Part shown: piece after piece, positions 16,880 through 25,009 of the stretch | How the letters are laid out: every line of letters begins with the position of its first letter | Position numbering within the stretch: the first letter of the stretch is position 1 | Assembly (NCBI GenBank): GCA_035315885.1 | Contig: DATFXM010000024.1 | Span: 1 to 31,362, forward strand | Origin: DATFXM01 sp035315885 | GTDB taxonomy: Bacteria > Acidobacteriota > Blastocatellia > UBA7656 | DNA: 31,362 nucleotides | Direction of reading: 5' to 3' | Notes under the pieces: generated by a model | What the model was told of the DNA's origin: nothing | Seen by the model: only the letters and a program-made list of their open reading frames with translations | Databases searched by the model: none | Program-made: the position numbers and the translations under genes

Positions 16880-18064
16880 TTAGATCGCGCCGGCTTCTCG
16901 CAGCTCGGCGATCTCGGACTCTTTGAATCCGAGATCCTGCAGAACTTCGGCAGTATGCTCGCCCAGCATTGGGGCCCTCGTGTTCTTAACCGGTTGTCCT
17001 CCTAGCCGGACCGGAGTCGCAGCAATAGGGACCGGCTTTGTTCCGCCCGGAAACTCGACCTGCTGAACTATCCCTCGCGCATGTACCTGTACATCCGACA
17101 GCACTTCCTCAAGATCATAAACCGGCCCGCAGGGCACTCGAGCCTCCTCCAGTGCCGCAATTGCCTCGTCGCGGGTAAGCTTGGCGCACCATTCGATCAT
17201 CACGTCGTTGATCAACTCGTAGTTATTTCCTCGGCTGATATCGTCTCTGCACCTGCGATCCTCTATCAGATCGGCACGCCCGACGACTCTGGCCCATCGG
17301 CGGAACATTGGATCTCCGATCGTCGGTACTATGATCCACCGGCCATCTCTCGTCTGATAGACGTCGCTCGGAGCCGCATAGTACCCGGTGTTTCCCTGCT
17401 GCTTACGCTCTACACCGGTGGTGCTCAGTTCCGCCAGCAAAGGCATCATGAAAGTCAGTCCGGTTGCCAGCAACGATGCGTCAATCAATTGACCTTTACC
17501 GCTGGCCTTTCGTTGATAAAGAGCAGCCATCGCAGCAAACGCCGCGTGCAGCGCCGTGCCGTAATCTACCCATGACACGATAGAGCGCACCGGCGGGCCC
17601 GGAAACCCGGTCAGGGACATCGCCCCGCTCATCGCCTGAACTACACCGTCGAATCCTACTCGATCCTTGTAAGGCCCATCCGGCCCAAACGCCGAAGCCA
17701 TGACAAGAATGATGTCGGGCTTTATCGACCGCAGCGAGTCGTAGTCCAAACCGGTCTTGCGCAATACGTCGATCGGAAGATTGGCGACTACAATGTCGGC
17801 GCTTGCCACAAGCCGTCGAATAATTTCACCGGCTGCGCGGTGCGACAAATCGAGAGAGATTCCTCGCTTGTTGCGGTTTACGTTGAGAAACAGACCGCCT
17901 TCGCCGTTCTCCGTAACGGGCCCGAGTCTGCGATCCTCGCCTCCGCCCGGCCGCTCGATCCTGATCACGTCGGCGCCAAAATCCGCAAGCATCATCGCGC
18001 AGTAGGGGCCGGCGATGAAGCGCCCGAAATCCAACACCCGAATGCCTTCGAGGGGTCCTGTCAT
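16880..18064 (-). CDS. CaiB/BaiF (class III) CoA-transferase
   Basis: A 394-residue class III CoA-transferase, which moves CoA between carboxylates through an aspartyl-CoA thioester. Visible signatures are PLEGIRVLDFGRFIAGP at the N-terminus, MLADFGADVIRIERPGGGED, NVNRNKRGISLDL, and the nucleophile Asp139 in GFDGVVQAMSG. The substrate is not predictable from sequence alone. As the first gene of the minus-strand run leading into two MaoC proteins, a hydrolase and the thiolase-fold protein, it probably activates the acid handled by that set. It is divergent from glpD across 116 bp. Confidence 0.94.
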   Translation of the reverse strand: MTGPLEGIRVLDFGRFIAGPYCAMMLADFGADVIRIERPGGGEDRRLGPVTENGEGGLFLNVNRNKRGISLDLSHRAAGEIIRRLVASADIVVANLPIDVLRKTGLDYDSLRSIKPDIILVMASAFGPDGPYKDRVGFDGVVQAMSGAMSLTGFPGPPVRSIVSWVDYGTALHAAFAAMAALYQRKASGKGQLIDASLLATGLTFMMPLLAELSTTGVERKQQGNTGYYAAPSDVYQTRDGRWIIVPTIGDPMFRRWARVVGRADLIEDRRCRDDISRGNNYELINDVMIEWCAKLTRDEAIAALEEARVPCGPVYDLEEVLSDVQVHARGIVQQVEFPGGTKPVPIAATPVRLGGQPVKNTRAPMLGEHTAEVLQDLGFKESEIAELREAGAI

Positions 18065-18180
18065 ACGATTTCCAAGCCTTGAGCAGAAGCAGGCATCCTA
18101 ACCGTCCGGCCGGTCGATTTCAATACTCTCTCGTGTAGTACAATCGTTAAGCCCGTCGTTAGGGCCAATAGAGCGATCTC

Positions 18181-19794
18181 ATGAATACCCGTGAAGGCGC
18201 GACGAACCCGCCCGAGCTGTCGATGCTTACCAGAAGGGCGAACCTGGATCGGATGTCGCGCGAGGAATTTGACATTGTGGTCATCGGCGGGGGTATTACC
18301 GGCGCGGGGGTCGCTCTTGACGCCGCCGCGCGCGGGTTACGAGTCGCGCTCGTCGAAAAGAGGGATTTTGCCAGCGGCACGAGCTCCAGGTCTTCAAAGC
18401 TTATCCACGGCGGATTGCGATACCTCGCTCGGATGCAACTGGGCCTGGTACGTGAATCCCTACTCGAAAGAGCGGTACTTCAGCGAGTGGCCCCACACCT
18501 CGCGCGCAAGCTTCCGTTTGTTGTTCCGATCTACGAGCCACCGGCGCGCTCCCCGCTGGGCTCGAACAAACTGAAGCTGAGCATAGGCCTGACAATCTAC
18601 GATCTGCTCGCGGGTCGCGAGAATCTGGGACGTCACTTCTGGCTCGAGGGCGCGCAGGGTATCGCCTTTGCCGCGGGCCTGGAGTTGCAAGGTTTGAGAG
18701 GCTGTTTCATCTACTACGACGGCTTGACCGACGACTCTCGACTGGTCATCGAAGTGATAAAAGAAGCTGCGGCTCAAGGCGCGCTGGTTGCAAACTACGC
18801 GGCTGCGGTCTCGGTGCTGAAAAACGGCGGCAATGTCTCCGGACTGGCGATTGAAGACTCGATCGGAAAGAACTCGCTCGAAGTCCGAGCAAAAGTCATC
18901 GTGAACGCCACCGGAGTCTGGTCGGACGAAGTAGTCAGAATGCTCGACCACTCGGCAAAAAGGACTCTGAGACCTTCGAAGGGGATACACATCGTCGTCC
19001 CTCATGAAAGAGTACCGGTGACTTCAGCGGTGCTTGTTCCTTCATATGGAGAGGACAGGTTTTTGTTCGTGATTCCATGGCACGGACGAACCCTGATAGG
19101 AACCACGGACGCGGACTACGACGGAACCCTCGACGAGCCCGAGCCTGATGAAGGTGAAATCGCGCGAGTCGTAGAATCTACAAACTCTTGTTTCACTCGA
19201 TCCGGGTTGGTCAGGTCTGACGTGATCGCCGCATTCGCAGGGCTGCGCCCGCTGGTGAGCGACAACGGGCACCCCACTAAAGACCTTTCGCGCAAAGAGA
19301 GAATTCTGGAAACCTATCCGCGCATCATTTCGGTAATCGGTGGAAAGCTGACTACGTACCGGCGCATCGCCGAGCGCGTGGTGGATCGCGTTTGCAGAAT
19401 ACTAGGCAAGGCGGCCGAATCACGCACGGCGAACATCGTACTTGCAGGCGGATCCATTCCGCATTTGGATTCGCTGGAGGTCATAAGGCAGAAAGCGGAT
19501 GCTTACTCGGTAGAAGCCGATGTAGTTTCGCACTTGATGCGAAGCTACGGCGCGCGCTACGAATCAATCCTCCAGATATCGCGCGAATCCGCAGACCTCA
19601 AGAAGCGCGTCGTCCAGGGTCTTCTCAATATCGAAGCGGAATTCATCTACGCCCTACGATATGAGATGGCGACGAACGTCGATGATTTGCTGGCGCGGCG
19701 AACGCGAATCAGCCTGCTTGCGGGGAAAGACGCGCCGGCGCCGGATCGGATTGCTGCAATGATTGACCTGGTAGAGAGGCCGGAGTATCGTTGA
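18181..19794 (+). CDS. glpD: Aerobic glycerol-3-phosphate dehydrogenase
   Basis: A 537-residue FAD enzyme that oxidises sn-glycerol 3-phosphate to dihydroxyacetone phosphate and passes electrons to quinone at the inner membrane face. It has the FAD-binding VVIGGGITGAGVALDAAARG (about 33-52), SGTSSRSSKLIHGGLRYL (about 65-82), PWHGRTLIGTTDADYDG (about 300) and the C-terminal alpha-helical domain. Length is normal. ATG 18181 has no strong Shine-Dalgarno sequence; the next in-frame ATGs are at residues 15 and 25 (MSREEFDIVVIGG), so the true start could be up to 24 residues later. The acyl-CoA dehydrogenase gene overlaps its stop, pointing to a lipid/glycerolipid breakdown operon. Confidence 0.95.
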   Translation: MNTREGATNPPELSMLTRRANLDRMSREEFDIVVIGGGITGAGVALDAAARGLRVALVEKRDFASGTSSRSSKLIHGGLRYLARMQLGLVRESLLERAVLQRVAPHLARKLPFVVPIYEPPARSPLGSNKLKLSIGLTIYDLLAGRENLGRHFWLEGAQGIAFAAGLELQGLRGCFIYYDGLTDDSRLVIEVIKEAAAQGALVANYAAAVSVLKNGGNVSGLAIEDSIGKNSLEVRAKVIVNATGVWSDEVVRMLDHSAKRTLRPSKGIHIVVPHERVPVTSAVLVPSYGEDRFLFVIPWHGRTLIGTTDADYDGTLDEPEPDEGEIARVVESTNSCFTRSGLVRSDVIAAFAGLRPLVSDNGHPTKDLSRKERILETYPRIISVIGGKLTTYRRIAERVVDRVCRILGKAAESRTANIVLAGGSIPHLDSLEVIRQKADAYSVEADVVSHLMRSYGARYESILQISRESADLKKRVVQGLLNIEAEFIYALRYEMATNVDDLLARRTRISLLAGKDAPAPDRIAAMIDLVERPEYR

Positions 19795-20975
19795 CGCGCC
19801 AGACGATTCCCGCAGTTTCTTTCAACGTCATGTCTGATCAAGATTTTCCTTTCCTGGAGCCGGATCATCTTCAATTGTCGGATGACGTAAAGAGCTTGAA
19901 CGAGTCGTCTATTCGAGTGGCTATGTCTCGCGACGACGAAGACGAAGCGGCACTAGAGCTTGTTAAAGTGCTGGCGCGAGGGGGCCTGCTGAATTACGCG
20001 GCGCCCGACGAATCGAAGGGCGGCAAGCTGGATGTAAGGTCCGTCTGCGTGATCAGAGAGCAGCTTTCATATGAATCCTCGCTGGCCGATTTGATGTTTG
20101 CGATGCAGGGCCTCGGGAGCTATCCAATTTCGATTGCGGGGTCGCGGGATTTGAAAAGCGCATTCCTGCCGCGCGTTCGTGAAGGGCGGGCGATAGCGGC
20201 GTTCGCGATCACCGAACCTGACGCGGGCAGCGACGTCGCATCGATGCAGACGACTGCTCGGGCGGACGGTGATCATTTTGTTCTGGATGGCACAAAGACT
20301 TTTATTTCAAATGCAGGTCTGGCTGATTTCTACACCGTATTTGCCAAGACGAAGCCGGAGCTCGGAGCAAAGGGAATTTCGGCTTTCGTAGTTGAGAAGC
20401 AGTCGCCGGGGTTCTCGGTTGAAGAACGGATTCAACTCATTGCGCCGCACCCGATTGGACGGATAAGGTTCAACTCCTGCAGGGTGCCTTCGAGCAATCT
20501 ATTGGGTCGCGAGGACGAGGGGCTAAAGGTGGCTCTGACGACTCTGGACACGTTTCGTCCATCGGTGGGGGCCGCCGCGTGCGGCATGGCGAAGCGCGCG
20601 CTGGACGAGGCGATCAAGTATTCGAAGCGACGGGTGCAGTTCGGAAAGCCAATCTCGGAGCACCAGGCGATTCAACTGAAGATCGCCGAGATGGCGACAA
20701 AGCTCGAGGCTGCGAGATTGCTGGTGTATCGAGCGGCACACAAAAAGGATCGAGGTGCGTCTCGCATAACTACGGAAGCTGCGATGGCGAAGCTCTTTGC
20801 GACCGAAGTGGCGCAGTCGATAATTGATGAGGCGGTGCAGATACACGGCGGGGCGGGTCTCGTTCGAGGGGCAACGGTAGAGCACCTTTACCGTGATATT
20901 CGAGCCTTGCGAATCTACGAAGGAACTTCGGAGATACAGAAGTTGATTATCGCGGGAAAGCTGCTCAGCGAGTGA
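19791..20975 (+). CDS. Acyl-CoA dehydrogenase
   Basis: A 394-residue (or 381-residue) FAD enzyme that introduces the alpha-beta double bond into an acyl-CoA. Motifs: AFAITEPDAGSDVASMQT, KTFISNAGLADFYTVFAKT, GMAKRALDEAIKYSKRRVQFGKPI, QIHGGAGLVRG and LRIYEGTSEIQ with the expected catalytic Glu. The start is uncertain. TTG 19791 overlaps the glpD stop by 4 bases and has GGAG five bases upstream. ATG 19830 (MSDQDFPFLEP) matches family N-termini better but has no ribosome site. I report the TTG. Electrons would go to ETF. Chain length cannot be read. Confidence 0.93.
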   Translation: MTRQTIPAVSFNVMSDQDFPFLEPDHLQLSDDVKSLNESSIRVAMSRDDEDEAALELVKVLARGGLLNYAAPDESKGGKLDVRSVCVIREQLSYESSLADLMFAMQGLGSYPISIAGSRDLKSAFLPRVREGRAIAAFAITEPDAGSDVASMQTTARADGDHFVLDGTKTFISNAGLADFYTVFAKTKPELGAKGISAFVVEKQSPGFSVEERIQLIAPHPIGRIRFNSCRVPSSNLLGREDEGLKVALTTLDTFRPSVGAAACGMAKRALDEAIKYSKRRVQFGKPISEHQAIQLKIAEMATKLEAARLLVYRAAHKKDRGASRITTEAAMAKLFATEVAQSIIDEAVQIHGGAGLVRGATVEHLYRDIRALRIYEGTSEIQKLIIAGKLLSE

Positions 20976-21040
20976 TTGATTCCAGGTTCCTGATCGTTGG
21001 TTCGATGTCCCCTCGATAACCGACAAGCCGATTTTCGGGT

Positions 21041-21118
21041 TTTCACTCAAAGGACGCAAAGACCGCCAGGTTCGCATTTCTTGCGTCCTTTGCGAACCTT
21101 TGCGTCCTCCGCGTGAAA
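21041..21118. repeat. Inverted repeat built on GGACGCAAAG
   Basis: TTTCACTCAAAGGACGCAAAG with CAGGTTCGCA on the left is mirrored by TTGCGTCCTTTGCGAACC and TTTGCGTCCTCCGCGTGAAA on the right, with almost no loop. It lies in the otherwise empty gap of about 340 bases between the acyl-CoA dehydrogenase and glycine-zipper genes. It has no T-run, so it is not a classical terminator, but it could end or stabilise the glpD transcript. I see nothing else in this gap beyond a probable promoter near 21280. Confidence 0.75.
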
Positions 21119-21315
21119 TCCTCTTATGGGCTTGCCGGGCACCCAGGGGACATGGAATCCTCGTCTCTTCATTTCACTGTCTCGATTCAAGGCAAAAAAC
21201 CTTTCACCTTTGGCATCGTAGTTGCGGCTCCAGGAATCGAAGATTTGAATAGTTTCTCGAAGGACATAGATTTTTCGCCAGTTACATTAGTTGTGCCCAG
21301 GGAGGTGTGTATAAA

Positions 21316-21843
21316 ATGCAGACATCAGCCGGCAAAATATTCATAGCGGTATTGCTGGGGGTCGGACTGGCTCTGGGTGGTACGACTTGGTTGTCCAGTC
21401 GAAGCCAGGGGGTCCGGGCGCAAACTGAACCGGCCTCTGCGCCGGCGACAGCTACGGCGCTCGCTGAAACCGCACCGCAACCTGGCCCGAGTGCTAATCA
21501 GGTAGAGGCCGCAACCACCGATAACGCGCAAGTATCCACTTATGAGCAGGGCTATCGCGCAGGCTATCAGGACGCCCATCGCGATTGCACCGTGAGCCGA
21601 ACAAGCGGGGCCGGGTATGCACCGCGAAGAGCTTATTCTGCGCCAAGAGCCCGAGTGGCGGGCGTACGTTACGTGCATGAGAGGCCGCGCGGGCATTCGA
21701 CTCGAAATATGATCTTGAGAATCGCGGCGCCGGCCGCGATTGGAGCGGGTATCGGCGCCATTGCAGGCGGCGGCAAGGGTGCCGGCGCCGGCGCACTGAT
21801 AGGCGGTGGCGCGGGTGCGATCTATCACCTGATCAAGCACTGA
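21316..21843 (+). CDS. Membrane-anchored glycine-zipper protein
   Basis: A 175-residue envelope protein. Residues about 6-30 (GKIFIAVLLGVGLALGGTTW) form a signal peptide or anchor. A Pro/Ala/Thr-rich linker follows, then YEQGYRAGYQDAHRDC (about residues 75-90), a pattern common in YMGG-like envelope proteins. An Arg/Tyr-rich segment leads into a C-terminal glycine zipper (AIGAGIGAIAGGGKGAGAGA and on, about 137-170) likely to insert in or oligomerise at a membrane. GGGAGG lies ten bases before ATG 21316; the upstream GTG at 21307 overlaps that site and is rejected. A strong terminator follows. Function unknown. Confidence 0.85.
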   Translation: MQTSAGKIFIAVLLGVGLALGGTTWLSSRSQGVRAQTEPASAPATATALAETAPQPGPSANQVEAATTDNAQVSTYEQGYRAGYQDAHRDCTVSRTSGAGYAPRRAYSAPRARVAGVRYVHERPRGHSTRNMILRIAAPAAIGAGIGAIAGGGKGAGAGALIGGGAGAIYHLIKH

Positions 21844-21888
21844 ACTTCTCAGTAGATTTTTCATCGCTCTGTAGCAGAGCCCCCCACA

Positions 21889-21920
21889 ACGGGACGCGAA
21901 AGCGTCCCGTTTGCGTTTTC
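21889..21920 (+). terminator. Rho-independent terminator after the glycine-zipper gene
   Basis: A perfect 9-bp stem ACGGGACGC / GCGTCCCGT closed by a GAAA tetraloop (21898-21901), followed by TTTGCGTTTT. It lies 46 bases after the stop codon and is the clearest intrinsic terminator in the window. Confidence 0.85.
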
Positions 21921-22098
21921 GGCTAAACCTCGCCGCATAACGAATGGCGCGACACGCGACGAAAAGGCGACACGCGCAATGTGAGATTGCGCCGTAGCGA
22001 CTTTGCGTTAATCGGTTCGCCGCATTTATAGTTTTCCTTGCGCTAACGGAAATCATCCACACTTCCGTCGCAGAAGTACGCCAGGAGTCACGCACTAA

Positions 22099-22683
22099 AT
22101 GAAGAAAGAATATCTGACCTACGGGTTGTTGGGTGTCATCGCCGGTCTCGTCCTTGGCTTCAAAGCAGGGAATTGGGCCACGCCCGCGCCCGGCTCCGCC
22201 GGTCCGCCTTCAAAAGGAAGTGAGGCTCAATCGGTAAATAGCGGCGGCCCTTCCAGCGAACTGCCGCCCAATCATCCTCCTATCAACAGTGGAGAGGTTG
22301 TCCCTGCACCAGCGCTTCCCGACAACACAGGGGCAAGCAGCACGGGAGCGACAGCTTCAGCCGGACCCGAATTGCCTTCACTTGATCCGCTGCCGGCATC
22401 CAGCAAGGAAGAACGCACCGAACAGAAGTACAAGAACATTCAGGTGCTGAAGGGCCTTCCCGCCGAGCGCCTCATGAAAATCATGTTCGCGTTCAAAGGG
22501 TCGCTCGGGGTTGAATGCACCTACTGTCATATCAAGGATGAGTTCGATAAGGACGACAAGCCAACAAAGCAAATGGCTCGCAAGATGATCGGCATCGTCC
22601 GAGATGCAAACGAGAAGATCGGCTCGGCAGGCAGAGTCACGTGTTTTACTTGTCATCGAGGTCAGCAGCGCCCCGCGCAATAA
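22099..22683 (+). CDS. Membrane-anchored c-type cytochrome, reaction-centre cytochrome-like
   Basis: A 194-residue protein with an N-terminal transmembrane anchor (about 6-24), a long Pro/Ser/Gly-rich linker (about 28-100) and a small haem domain. Two CxxCH motifs are present: Cys140-Cys143-His144 (CTYCH) and Cys182-Cys185-His186 (CFTCH). NIQVLKGLPAERLMKIM before the first haem site and TCFTCHRGQQRP at the end match the CytoC_RC domain first known from photosynthetic reaction centres and widespread in non-phototrophic Acidobacteriota. It probably carries electrons in the periplasm. AGGAG lies about 11 bases before the ATG. No reaction-centre or pigment genes are present, so no phototrophy is implied. 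Confidence 0.9.
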   Translation: MKKEYLTYGLLGVIAGLVLGFKAGNWATPAPGSAGPPSKGSEAQSVNSGGPSSELPPNHPPINSGEVVPAPALPDNTGASSTGATASAGPELPSLDPLPASSKEERTEQKYKNIQVLKGLPAERLMKIMFAFKGSLGVECTYCHIKDEFDKDDKPTKQMARKMIGIVRDANEKIGSAGRVTCFTCHRGQQRPAQ

Positions 22684-22724
22684 CAGGCTCCTGCCGACAT
22701 CGCAACCGGAACCACGGCGATCGT

Positions 22725-23051
22725 ATGAACGTGAAGGATCTCAAAGACGAGAGAAGGTTCTCGACTGAGAAAATGCAGAAGGTGAATCTTTTCGAGACTG
22801 AGCGTATGTTTGCGGACATCTACTGTCTTGAGCCCGGTCAGCAGCAGAAGCCGCATGCTCACTCGGGCGCCGACAAGATCTACGTCGTACTCGAGGGCGA
22901 AGGTCGCTTTCGCGTCGGACAAGATGAGCAGGCTTTGATGACCGATCAGATCGTGCTCGCGCCTTCAGGCGTGGACCACGGAGTTCGCAACGATTCGACG
23001 TCGCGGCTCGTGCTGCTGGTGTTCATGGCTCCAAATCCGAACATTAGCTGA
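22725..23051 (+). CDS. Small cupin-domain protein
   Basis: A 108-residue single cupin barrel. The first metal motif is seen as PGQQQKPHAHSGADKIYVVLEGEG (about residues 37-60) with His44 and His46, and the second as APSGVDHGVRND with a His near residue 86. The metal site looks intact, so it may be an enzyme or a sensor; the family is too broad to say more. ATG 22725 is chosen because the frame upstream overlaps the cytochrome gene and has no cupin sequence. It lies 41 bases after the cytochrome stop, so it is probably co-transcribed. Confidence 0.85.
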   Translation: MNVKDLKDERRFSTEKMQKVNLFETERMFADIYCLEPGQQQKPHAHSGADKIYVVLEGEGRFRVGQDEQALMTDQIVLAPSGVDHGVRNDSTSRLVLLVFMAPNPNIS

Positions 23052-23143
23052 GACCTCCGGCGCGACTTCCATTTCGCAGCCGATAATTAGCCCCTCGCGC
23101 GATCTCGCGTACCAAAGAATTCAGTGGCCGAAGCGATCGCCCC

Positions 23144-23193
23144 TGGTTACAAGTGGTTACAAGTGGTTACAACTGGTTACAACCGGTTACAAC
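23144..23193 (+). promoter_or_regulatory. Five direct 10-bp repeats (TGGTTACAAG type) upstream of the gamma-glutamyltransferase gene
   Basis: TGGTTACAAG-type units recur five times at exactly ten-base spacing, ending 26 bases before the ATG at 23219. Ten bases is one helical turn, so each unit faces the same side of the DNA. Each contains TTACA followed by five bases, which recalls the direct repeats bound by PhoB/OmpR-type response regulators (usually 11-bp period). A regulator site is an inference; slippage-made repeats are the alternative. Confidence 0.5.
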
Positions 23194-23218
23194 CCGATTT
23201 GCAGTTCTGGAGAATGCC

Positions 23219-24952
23219 ATGCGACACCCGACCGGCAAAGCAAACGATTCAAAAGCAGCAGCTCTCATCGCCTTCCTGGCGATCGTGTCGCTTGTTCTGA
23301 GCGGCAGTTCATTATCGGCTTCCGCGTCAGACAGGCCACGCTGGGTTGAAGCAATCAAACCCGGCCGCTCCGCAGTCCGCGCGAAGCACGGGATGGTAGC
23401 GTCCAGCCAACCCCTTGCATCGGAAGTGGGACTGGATGTCTTAAAGCGCGGCGGCAATGCAGTGGACGCGGCGATCGCGATGGCTGCCGTTCTCAACGTG
23501 ACCGAGCCAATGATGACCGGGATCGGAGGCGACATGTTCGCGCTGGTCTACTGGTCAAAGACAAACGAACTTAAAGGGCTGAACGGAAGCGGAAAAGCAC
23601 CTCGAGCGTTGACTCTGGATCATTTCAAGAAGAACGGTCTGACTCGCGTGCCTCTCGAAGGCATGGAGCCGATCACCGTACCGGGTGCATTCGACGGCTG
23701 GGTCACGCTGCTCGACAAGTACGGAACGATGAAGCTCTCGGACCTCTTGCAACCGGCGATTGAATTAGCAGACAACGGCTTTCCGGTTATGGAGAAAACT
23801 GCGGAAGACTGGGGATACGAAGTCGATAAGTTGAAGAGAAACCGTGCCGCGCAGGAAAACTACCTCGTAGAGGGCCGCTCGCCGCGAGCCGGAGAGATTT
23901 TCAAGCAGAAGAATCTCGCCAGAACTCTTCGGATACTAGCAAAGGGCGGACGCGATGCTTTCTACAAGGGTGAAGTCGGCAAAGCGATCGTCGACTACTG
24001 TCAGGCAAACGGCGGGTTTCTTACCATGCAGGACTTCGCCGAGCACCACTCGGACTGGGTACAGCCGATCTCCACCGATTACCGAGGGTACACCGTCTAT
24101 GAGATTCCGCCGAACGGCCAGGGGCTCACCGCGCTACTGACCCTGAACATCCTGGAGGGTTTTGACCTGGCATCAATCGCCGCTCAACAGGACCGCTACT
24201 ATCACACGCTGATCGAAGCCACCAAGCTGGCATTCGCGGATCGCAATCGATACATCGCTGATCCCGCCTTCTCAAAAGTGCCGGTAGCTGAGCTTCTGTC
24301 CAAGGAATACGCTGCGTCGCGGCGCAAGCTGATTGATCCCGAGAAAGCCATCGAAGCGCCGGTGCCCGGCACGATCCTGAACGACGGCGATACCACTTAC
24401 TTCACCGTTGTCGATAAAGATCACAACGCAGTGTCGTTCATCAACAGTTTGTTCGAAGCATTCGGGTCGGGAGTTGTCGCGGGCGACACCGGCATCGCCC
24501 TGCAGGATCGAGGCGCGGGCTTTGTCCTCGACCCTGGTCATCCAAACTGTCTGGCGCCGGGGAAGCGGCCGTTTCATACGATAATCCCGGCAATGGTGTT
24601 CAAAGACGGAAAGCTCCTGATGTCATTCGGTGTGATGGGCGGAGCGATCCAGCCGCAGGGACACATACAGGTGCTCACGAACCTGTTTGATCTCAAGATG
24701 GGGCTGCAACAGGCTATAGAAGCCCCTCGATTTCGATACTACGATCACGATCGCGTTCTGCTTGAAGAGGACATGGGCGCCGACGTCATCAGAAGGCTTC
24801 GCAATAGGGGCCATAACAAGAGCGGTTCTCCCGGACTGGGCCCGGTCAGGCCGGTGATGGGCGGCGGGCAGGCGATCATGATCGACTGGTCGACGGGAGC
24901 ATTGGTTGGGGCGTCCGACTCTAGAAAAGATGGCATGGCTCTGGGGTACTAG
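23219..24952 (+). CDS. ggt: Gamma-glutamyltransferase
   Basis: A 577-residue Ntn-hydrolase that removes or transfers the gamma-glutamyl group of glutathione and related peptides. A signal peptide (about residues 15-38, ALIAFLAIVSLVLSGSSLS) places it in the periplasm. AKHGMVASSQPLASEVGLDV and GGNAVDAAIAMA mark the large subunit. The self-cleavage site is Thr392 in DTTYFTVVD (a Tyr replaces the more common His two residues on). GGAIQPQGHIQVLTNL closes the small subunit. ATG 23219 has GGAGA upstream; translation from 23153 would run through the 10-bp repeats and is rejected. It is convergent with the aminotransferase gene. Confidence 0.95.
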   Translation: MRHPTGKANDSKAAALIAFLAIVSLVLSGSSLSASASDRPRWVEAIKPGRSAVRAKHGMVASSQPLASEVGLDVLKRGGNAVDAAIAMAAVLNVTEPMMTGIGGDMFALVYWSKTNELKGLNGSGKAPRALTLDHFKKNGLTRVPLEGMEPITVPGAFDGWVTLLDKYGTMKLSDLLQPAIELADNGFPVMEKTAEDWGYEVDKLKRNRAAQENYLVEGRSPRAGEIFKQKNLARTLRILAKGGRDAFYKGEVGKAIVDYCQANGGFLTMQDFAEHHSDWVQPISTDYRGYTVYEIPPNGQGLTALLTLNILEGFDLASIAAQQDRYYHTLIEATKLAFADRNRYIADPAFSKVPVAELLSKEYAASRRKLIDPEKAIEAPVPGTILNDGDTTYFTVVDKDHNAVSFINSLFEAFGSGVVAGDTGIALQDRGAGFVLDPGHPNCLAPGKRPFHTIIPAMVFKDGKLLMSFGVMGGAIQPQGHIQVLTNLFDLKMGLQQAIEAPRFRYYDHDRVLLEEDMGADVIRRLRNRGHNKSGSPGLGPVRPVMGGGQAIMIDWSTGALVGASDSRKDGMALGY

Positions 24953-25009
24953 GAAGTTCTGAGTTCCGAGTTCTGAGTAGCACTCAGCACTCAGGACTCA
25001 GAACTTCCT
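24951..25009. repeat. Near-perfect 28-bp inverted heptamer repeat between convergent genes
   Basis: Arms 24951-24978 (AGGAAGTTCTGAGT then two more heptamers) and 24982-25009 match at 25 of 28 positions around a three-base loop. It begins inside the ggt stop codon and extends into the end of the convergent aminotransferase gene. It would form a strong cruciform or RNA hairpin read from either side. There is no U-run, so it may work as a bidirectional, T-less transcript end. Confidence 0.9.

Noticed and set aside
18065..18180. Sigma-70 promoter with TACAAT at 18139-18144 for glpD
   Set aside because: No acceptable -35 box at 16-18 bases; too weak to call although the region must hold divergent promoters.
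21113..21346. 77-residue plus-strand frame upstream of the glycine-zipper gene
   Set aside because: It begins in the inverted repeat, overlaps the ribosome site and start of the real gene, and has no recognisable features.
22099..22683. Evidence for phototrophy from the reaction-centre-type cytochrome
   Set aside because: No reaction-centre, chlorophyll or antenna gene is present, and this domain is common in non-phototrophic Acidobacteriota.
23153..23218. Upstream extension of gamma-glutamyltransferase
   Set aside because: The extra 22 residues are a translation of the 10-bp repeat; the signal peptide and ribosome site support ATG 23219.
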